Part shown: positions 59,582-64,000 of the stretch, one piece after another | How positions within the stretch are numbered: position 1 is the first letter of the stretch | Layout of the letters: the number at the start of each line of letters is the position of its first letter | Assembly: GCA_910586215.1 (NCBI GenBank) | Contig: CAJUGH010000018.1 | Span: 1 to 64,000 of the forward strand | Length of the DNA stretch: 64,000 bases | DNA from: an uncultured Acetatifactor sp. | GTDB taxonomy: Bacteria; Bacillota; Clostridia; Lachnospirales; Lachnospiraceae | Direction of reading: 5' to 3' | Program-made: the position numbers and the translations under genes | Notes under the pieces: model-generated | Told to the model about the DNA's origin: nothing | What the model saw: only the letters and a program-made list of their open reading frames with translations | Databases searched by the model: none

Positions 59582-60215
59582 ATGAAGAAGGAATTCCTAC
59601 ATTTTTCCATACGGACAATCCGGAACAAACTGATCTTTGTCCTTTCCCTTTCCATTGTCTTGACCTGTCTGGTCAAGCTGGGAGATGTGGAGAAGATTCC
59701 CCGGCTTGTGTCTGCCCTAAGTGCCCTAATGCGTTCAACCATGGATCATTCCTCCGTATCTGGCACATTGTCAGAGGAACTGCAGCTGGTTTCCCACTAT
59801 ATCACCATACAGCAGATCCGCTTTGGATCCCGTCTGCACTATGAGCAGGAATGTCCCGCTGCCCTGTACGATGCCCGCATCCCCCGGCTCCTTTTGCAGC
59901 CACTGGTGGAGAATGCTGTCAAGTATGCCCTTGAGCCAAGCGAAGACTCCTGCTCCATCCGCATCCAGATGACCTGTTCCGAAACGAACCTGCAGATCAC
60001 GGTAGCTGATAACGGACCCGGAATCCCTACAGCACGGCTCACGGCCATCCGGCAGGATCAAGCTGCCCCCTCCGGCAGCGGGATCGGTCTCCGGAACCTA
60101 AAGGAACGGTCTCCTGCTGCTGTATGGGGCTACTGCATCCTTTTCCATTGACAGCAGACCGGGACATGACACCACAATTATACTGGACATGCCATATGAG
60201 GGAGGAACACCATGA
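59582..60215 (+). pseudogene. YesM-type sensor histidine kinase with sensor and His-box deleted
   Basis: AAAGGAG precedes MKKEFLHFSIRTIRNKL and a first span (IFVLSLSIVLTCLV). The next residues are KLGDVEKIPRLVSALSALM, which in intact kinases comes just after the His-box. The whole sensor, second span, HAMP and phospho-His (HFLYN region) are therefore deleted in frame. LLLQPLVENAVKYALEP and VADNGPGIP (N and G1 boxes) remain. At about 60108 an extra G shifts the frame, and the true end LLLYGATASFSIDSRPG follows in another frame. The stop overlaps the next gene (ATGA). Confidence 0.88.
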
Positions 60216-61186
60216 TACACGTTGTCTTTGCCGATGATGAATAGATCATCCGCAGGGGAATCCAACACTTGATCCCCTTTGAAAAGCTGAATATGCATCT
60301 GGATTTTGTGGCCAAGAACGGACGCCAGGCACTGGACTACCTTCTGGCGCATCCTGTGGACATTTTGATCACCGACATCAAAATGCCTCTCCTAGACGGT
60401 ATCGAACTGATCCAGGCTGCCTATGCCCATGACCCTTCCATGCGGTTCATTCTCCTCACAGGCTATGGTGATTTCGAATATGCCAAAACGACCATGAAAT
60501 ACGGGGTGCGCCATTATCTGCTCAAACCCTGCGAGGAGATACAACTCATGGAAGCTCTCTCCCAGATCCAGACAGAACTGGCAGACCGTATCCCCCAGAA
60601 AAGGGAACAGGAGACCTTGAACGGTCTTCTGATGCGTTTTCTCTCCCAGGGGACCTGCTCACCGGACGATATGGCATACTGTACCAGGAAACTGTGCCCA
60701 GACCAGAAGTCCCTCTGTACCAAGAGACCGCCTCCAACGGCGTCTACCATTATTACAGCCCCTACGGAAGTATCCTGACACCTGATGCCGTGCGCAGTCT
60801 CCCGGCCCAGGTACAAGATTCCCCCCTGCATGCCTTTCCTCCCTTACGGATGCCGTCCTACAGTTACAACCCCAAAAGGCAGCAGGGGCACTTTCAGAAC
60901 TGTTTGCCACCCTTTCGGACATGAAATTGTCTGTATCTGATACAAGGCGGCACATTTTATCGGTTTATTTTGCCATCCTCCGTCTCTCCCGTAGAAACGG
61001 GGAATCTGCCGATCCAGGTATCATAGAACGGCTGATGACGGAAACCCTGCAGGATTCCCATGAGATCTGTGTGAGGCACGGGGCTTCCAGAACAACCCTG
61101 CCTACTTCAGCACCCTGTTCAAGTCAAATACCGGAATGACCATCAGCGCATACCGAAAACAATTTCTTCCAAAGGAGGACAACTAG
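60212..61186 (+). pseudogene. YesN-type response regulator with early stop and frameshifts
   Basis: The start MIHVVFADDE is followed by TAG (60242-60244, from CAG or GAG) and then IIRRGIQHL in the same frame. The receiver goes on (ILITDIKMPLLDGIELI, LLTGYGDFEYAK, LLKPCEEIQ). From about 60705 the frame is lost at least twice. The very end, AYFSTLFKSNTGMTISAYRK, is the last helix-turn-helix of the AraC domain, in another frame. The total length is about 970 bases against 1500 normally, so the middle is also deleted. It belongs to the kinase relic before it. Confidence 0.9.
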
Positions 61187-61187
61187 C

Positions 61188-61942
61188 ATGCATCAGGAAT
61201 CATCCAAAACTTACTCCCTTTCCCCTTGTGTAGGTGAGACCATGTTCTTTGAGATCGCAGGGCATCCCTGCCAGCTGACCATTCCCCCCATTCTGCAGAT
61301 ACCAGGCCATGGGTCTGGCAGATGGAGTTCCCCGGTGCCTTCGACCAGGTTGACCGCAGGCTGGCTGAAATGGGCTGGCACATAGCATACTGCAACTGCA
61401 GGGATATGTTCGGCCATGGAAAGGCAATCGAAATCTTCAAACAGTTTCATGATGCACTCACTTCCAGGTATCACCTTTCCTCCAAAAGCCATCTCTTTGG
61501 TTTCAGCAGAGGTGGCCTCTATGCCCTGCGCTATGCGGTCACATGGCCTGCAGATGTAGCATGTGTCTATCTGGACGCCCCTGTCCTGGACTTGGAAAGC
61601 TGGCCCCTGGGGAAAGGTGCATCCCCAGGTTCTTCGGAAGATACCTGTAAGATGCAGCAGGTTTATGCACAATATGGAGACTGCCCACCTCCACGCTCCC
61701 TTCTGGATGCCTACTGCAGGCTCTCCATTCCCACCCTCCTGGTAGCCGGAATGGAGGACAGACTGGTTCCCTGGGAGGAAAATGGCGCCTTGTTGGAAGC
61801 CCTGCTGCAGAAATACCAGGTTCCCTATCACCTGGTGCTGAAGCCTGGCTGCGGCCATCATCCCCACAGCCTGTCCCAGACCGATGAACTGATATCCTTT
61901 CTGACAGGGAAGATATCCCCTTTGGATCCGGATCCTTCCTAA
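61188..61942 (+). pseudogene. Alpha/beta hydrolase, frameshifted
   Basis: AAAGGAGG (nine bases upstream) precedes MHQESSKTYSLSPCVGE, which ends with a frame change at about 61310. The remainder (EFPGAFDQVDRRLAEMGWHI; nucleophile elbow LFGFSRGGLYALRYA; VYLDAPVLDLESWP; AGMEDRLVPWEENG; KPGCGHHPH) is a nearly complete alpha/beta hydrolase with Ser, Asp and His. Only the oxyanion region at the joint is lost. The start follows the response-regulator relic by one base, so they were one operon, probably for a sugar ester or polysaccharide locus. Translation from an internal ATG at 61322 would give a 206-residue protein lacking the N-terminal strand. Confidence 0.8.
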
Positions 61943-61947
61943 CCACC

Positions 61948-62358
61948 TCAGTCTGTTTCCCTAAGCAGATCCGCCAGGGTATACTGCTCCAGATACTGGG
62001 AAATCACCTTGTCCAGGCCCTGCCAGAGAGGAAGGGTCCTGCAGTCCCCTCTTCTGGGACAGACTTCCCGTGCATGTTCCAGGCAGGCCACTGGTGCCAG
62101 GGAGCCTTCCATCAATTCAATGACTGATTTGATGCCAAGTGCCTCCGGCGGCCTGCATAACCGGTATCCGCCGCCCTTGCCCCGCAAGGCATCCAGCAGG
62201 CCGCCCTTTACCAGTTCCTTCACTACAATTTCCAGGTATTTTTCCGAGATATCCTGTCTGGCCGCCACATCCTTCAGCGGTACATATCCATCTCCCTGGT
62301 GTTCCGCAACATCCACCAGAAACCGCAGGGCATACCTGCCCTTTGTGGAAATCATCAT
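61948..62358 (-). CDS. Rrf2-family transcriptional regulator (CymR/IscR-like)
   Basis: This protein of about 136 residues has the Rrf2 winged helix (ISTKGRYALRFLVDVAEHQG; YVPLKDVAARQDISEKYLE; GLLDALRGKGGGYRLCRPP) and three Cys in CLEHAREVCPRRGDC, a pattern for an iron-sulfur cluster as in IscR. CymR-type members control cysteine synthesis. The second ATG (62358) has the better spacing from GGAGG. It is transcribed away from metY-cysK, and a large inverted repeat lies between the two promoters, so it probably controls that operon and perhaps itself. Confidence 0.9.
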   Translation of the reverse strand: MMISTKGRYALRFLVDVAEHQGDGYVPLKDVAARQDISEKYLEIVVKELVKGGLLDALRGKGGGYRLCRPPEALGIKSVIELMEGSLAPVACLEHAREVCPRRGDCRTLPLWQGLDKVISQYLEQYTLADLLRETD

Positions 62359-62408
62359 CTGCATTCCCTCCTTTTTCCATCAAATGTTTTCTTTCAAGCT
62401 TTTTCCCT

Positions 62409-62437
62409 ACCATACCACAAGGGAAATAGGATTTCAA
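62409..62437 (-). promoter_or_regulatory. Promoter of the Rrf2-type regulator
   Basis: On the minus strand TTGAAA (62432-62437) and TATGGT (62409-62414) are spaced by 17 bases, 51 bases upstream of the chosen ATG. Confidence 0.65.
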
Positions 62438-62446
62438 GATCTGCAA

Positions 62447-62483
62447 TTAACCTATTGACAAAGTAGGTTAATTGGTATATGAT
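62447..62483 (+). promoter_or_regulatory. Rrf2 operator over the metY promoter
   Basis: TTAACCTA (62447-62454) and TAGGTTAA (62464-62471) form a perfect inverted repeat with nine bases between. The -35 TTGACA (62455-62460) is within the spacer, and the -10 TATGAT (62478-62483) follows after 17 bases. A repressor bound to the repeat would block RNA polymerase. The pattern resembles Rrf2-type sites. Confidence 0.78.
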
Positions 62484-62518
62484 GGGAACACTTGATACAC
62501 AGAAAGGAGATTTTTCCC

Positions 62519-63811
62519 ATGCATACATACAGATTTGAGACTTTACAGCTTCATGTGGGACAGGAACAGCCTGACCCGGCTACAGGATCCCGGGCAGTAC
62601 CCATCTACCAGACTGCCTCCTATGTCTTCCGGGATTCCGCCCATGCGGCAGCCCGCTTCGGACTGGCAGATGCAGGCAACATCTATGGCCGGCTGACCAA
62701 CTCCACCGTGGATGTGCTGGAACAGCGGCTTGCAGCCCTGGAAGGCGGCGTGGCAGCCCTGGCCCTGGCCTCCGGTGCAGCCGCCATCACCTATGCCATC
62801 CAGGCCCTGGCCCAGGCAGGAGACCACATCGTGGCACAGAAGACCATCTACGGCGGCACTTACAATCTGCTGGCCCATACCCTGCCCCAGTTCGGTATCC
62901 AGACCACCTTCGTGGATGCCCATGACCTGGCCCAGGTAGCTGCTGCCATCCAGCCCAACACGAAAGCCATCTACCTGGAGACCCTGGGCAATCCCAACAG
63001 CGATATCCCGGATATCGATGCCATTGCCCGGATCGCCCACGCCAACGGCCTGCCTCTGGTCATCGACAACACCTTTGGCACCCCTTACTTGATCCGTCCT
63101 ATCGAACATGGGGCAGACATCGTGGTACACTCTGCCACCAAATTTATCGGCGGACACGGCACCACATTGGGTGGGATCATCGTGGACAGCGGCAGGTTTG
63201 ACTGGAAAGCATCCGACAAGCATGCTCCCATAGCGGAAGCGAATCCCAGCTACCACGGTGTCAGCTTCGTGGACGCTGCCGGCCCGGCCGCCTTTGTCAC
63301 CTACATCCGGGCCATCCTCCTCAGGGATACCGGCGCAACCCTCTCCCCCTTCAATGCTTTCCTGCTCCTCCAGGGCGTGGAAACCCTGTCCCTGCGCCTG
63401 GAGCGCCACGCTGAGAATACGAAAAAGGTGGTGGAATTCCTATCCAGACACCCCCAGGTGGAGAAAGTGAATCACCCCAGCCTGCCCAGCCATCCCGACC
63501 ATGCCCTGTATGAGCGGTACTTTCCCCAGGGCGGGGCATCCATCTTCACCTTCGAGATCAAGGGAGGACAGACCCAGGCCCACAGGTTTATCGACAGCCT
63601 GGAGATCTTCTCCCTGCTGGCCAACGTGGCAGATGTAAAATCCCTGGTGATCCATCCGGCCACTACCACCCATTCCCAGCTTTCTGCCGAAGAACTGGCA
63701 GACCAGGGCATACACCCCAACACCATCCGCCTGTCCATTGGCACGGAACACATTGATGACATCCTGGCTGACCTGGAAAAAGGATTTGCCGCTGTATCCC
63801 AGTTGCAATAG
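62519..63811 (+). CDS. metY: O-acetylhomoserine sulfhydrylase (Cys/Met PLP enzyme)
   Basis: This 430-residue enzyme belongs to the Cys/Met metabolism PLP family. Motifs include LQLHVGQEQPDPATGSRAVP, YGRLTNSTVDVLEQRLAALE, VIDNTFGTPYLIRP and the PLP-lysine segment SATKFIGGHGTTLGG. The long form and GQEQPDPATGSR point to O-acetylhomoserine aminocarboxypropyltransferase (MetY), which makes homocysteine from O-acetylhomoserine and sulfide. AAAGGAG lies before the ATG at 62519. It is the first gene of a sulfur-assimilation operon with the cysteine synthase gene and is under the Rrf2-type operator. Cystathionine gamma-synthase is less likely. Confidence 0.93.
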   Translation: MHTYRFETLQLHVGQEQPDPATGSRAVPIYQTASYVFRDSAHAAARFGLADAGNIYGRLTNSTVDVLEQRLAALEGGVAALALASGAAAITYAIQALAQAGDHIVAQKTIYGGTYNLLAHTLPQFGIQTTFVDAHDLAQVAAAIQPNTKAIYLETLGNPNSDIPDIDAIARIAHANGLPLVIDNTFGTPYLIRPIEHGADIVVHSATKFIGGHGTTLGGIIVDSGRFDWKASDKHAPIAEANPSYHGVSFVDAAGPAAFVTYIRAILLRDTGATLSPFNAFLLLQGVETLSLRLERHAENTKKVVEFLSRHPQVEKVNHPSLPSHPDHALYERYFPQGGASIFTFEIKGGQTQAHRFIDSLEIFSLLANVADVKSLVIHPATTTHSQLSAEELADQGIHPNTIRLSIGTEHIDDILADLEKGFAAVSQLQ

Positions 63812-63904
63812 AAGGATATTATATTCCCAAAATATATGCCATCCTGGCCATCCTGCGCACGGAACGGCACACAGCACATATTTCATGTACAAGGAGGTAT
63901 CCAC

Positions 63905-64000
63905 ATGTCTCATATCTACACATCTGCCAGCCAGCTGATCGGCCACACGCCACTGCTGGAACTGACACGTATCGAAAAAGAGGCCGGATCAAAGGCCCAT
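63905..64000 (+). CDS. cysK: Cysteine synthase, N-terminal part (runs off the window)
   Basis: Only 32 codons are present. They read SHIYTSASQLIGHTPLLEL and then TRIEKEAGSKAH, the normal N-terminus of CysK-type O-acetylserine sulfhydrylases. AGGAGG lies seven bases before the ATG. It follows metY by 93 bases and completes the route from sulfide to cysteine. Nothing can be said on the rest of the gene. Confidence 0.88.
   Translation, partial: MSHIYTSASQLIGHTPLLELTRIEKEAGSKAH

Overview
The window looks like a chromosomal segment of a Gram-positive, probably gut-associated Clostridia bacterium, most likely Lachnospiraceae. The reasons are near 50-55% GC, strong AGGAGG ribosome sites, YesM/YesN-type two-component relics, LplA/LplB/LplC-type sugar transporters, a SigV/RsiV-like pair, PF09820-type ATPase relics and many carbohydrate genes. 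Species cannot be fixed from the sequence alone. No rRNA, tRNA, CRISPR array, prophage or complete insertion sequence was seen.

Region 1 (0-19.7 kb) is glycan use. It holds a ROK repressor, an MBL-fold protein beside a GH2 beta-mannosidase-like enzyme, and an EamA exporter. A seven-gene minus-strand operon follows: ROK kinase, SIS isomerase, GH2, solute-binding lipoprotein, two permeases and GH36. Its promoter (TTGACT/TACTAT) is overlapped by a TGGTAC-N4-GTACCA operator. The set could import an oligosaccharide, trim beta-mannosyl and alpha-galactosyl units and phosphorylate the products. Next come an ECF sigma factor with a long C-terminal extension and a ferredoxin-type aldo/keto reductase.

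Region 2 (19.9-44 kb) is mostly envelope, repair and housekeeping. It has an ECF-transporter S component, a PadR-DUF1700-DUF4097 stress operon, a GH13/glycolipid glucosyltransferase/PlsY-like operon, a DinG/XPD-type helicase and an HPr-like protein without the catalytic His. The DNA-repair pair (radical SAM plus DUF4130-type) sits under two LexA-like boxes. After it come asnA, a SigV/RsiV-like pair, an orphan FlhA C-terminal-like gene, a deleted PF09820-type ATPase, a large membrane protein, redox enzymes and an acyltransferase.

Region 3 (44-52 kb) carries two small sugar-catabolism modules, each with a Gfo/Idh/MocA dehydrogenase and a TIM-barrel isomerase. They face each other around an orphan cytosine-5 DNA methyltransferase and an AraC regulator.

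Region 4 (52-62 kb) is a gene graveyard. Two YesM/YesN pairs, a transporter/GH95 fucosidase locus, an alpha/beta hydrolase, eutH and another PF09820-type gene are broken by frameshifts, stop codons and large internal deletions that join gene beginnings to gene ends. Functional-looking genes (flavoprotein, SGNH hydrolase) lie between. The window ends in a sulfur-assimilation locus: an Rrf2/CymR-like regulator facing metY and cysK, with a TTAACCTA-N9-TAGGTTAA operator laid across the metY promoter.
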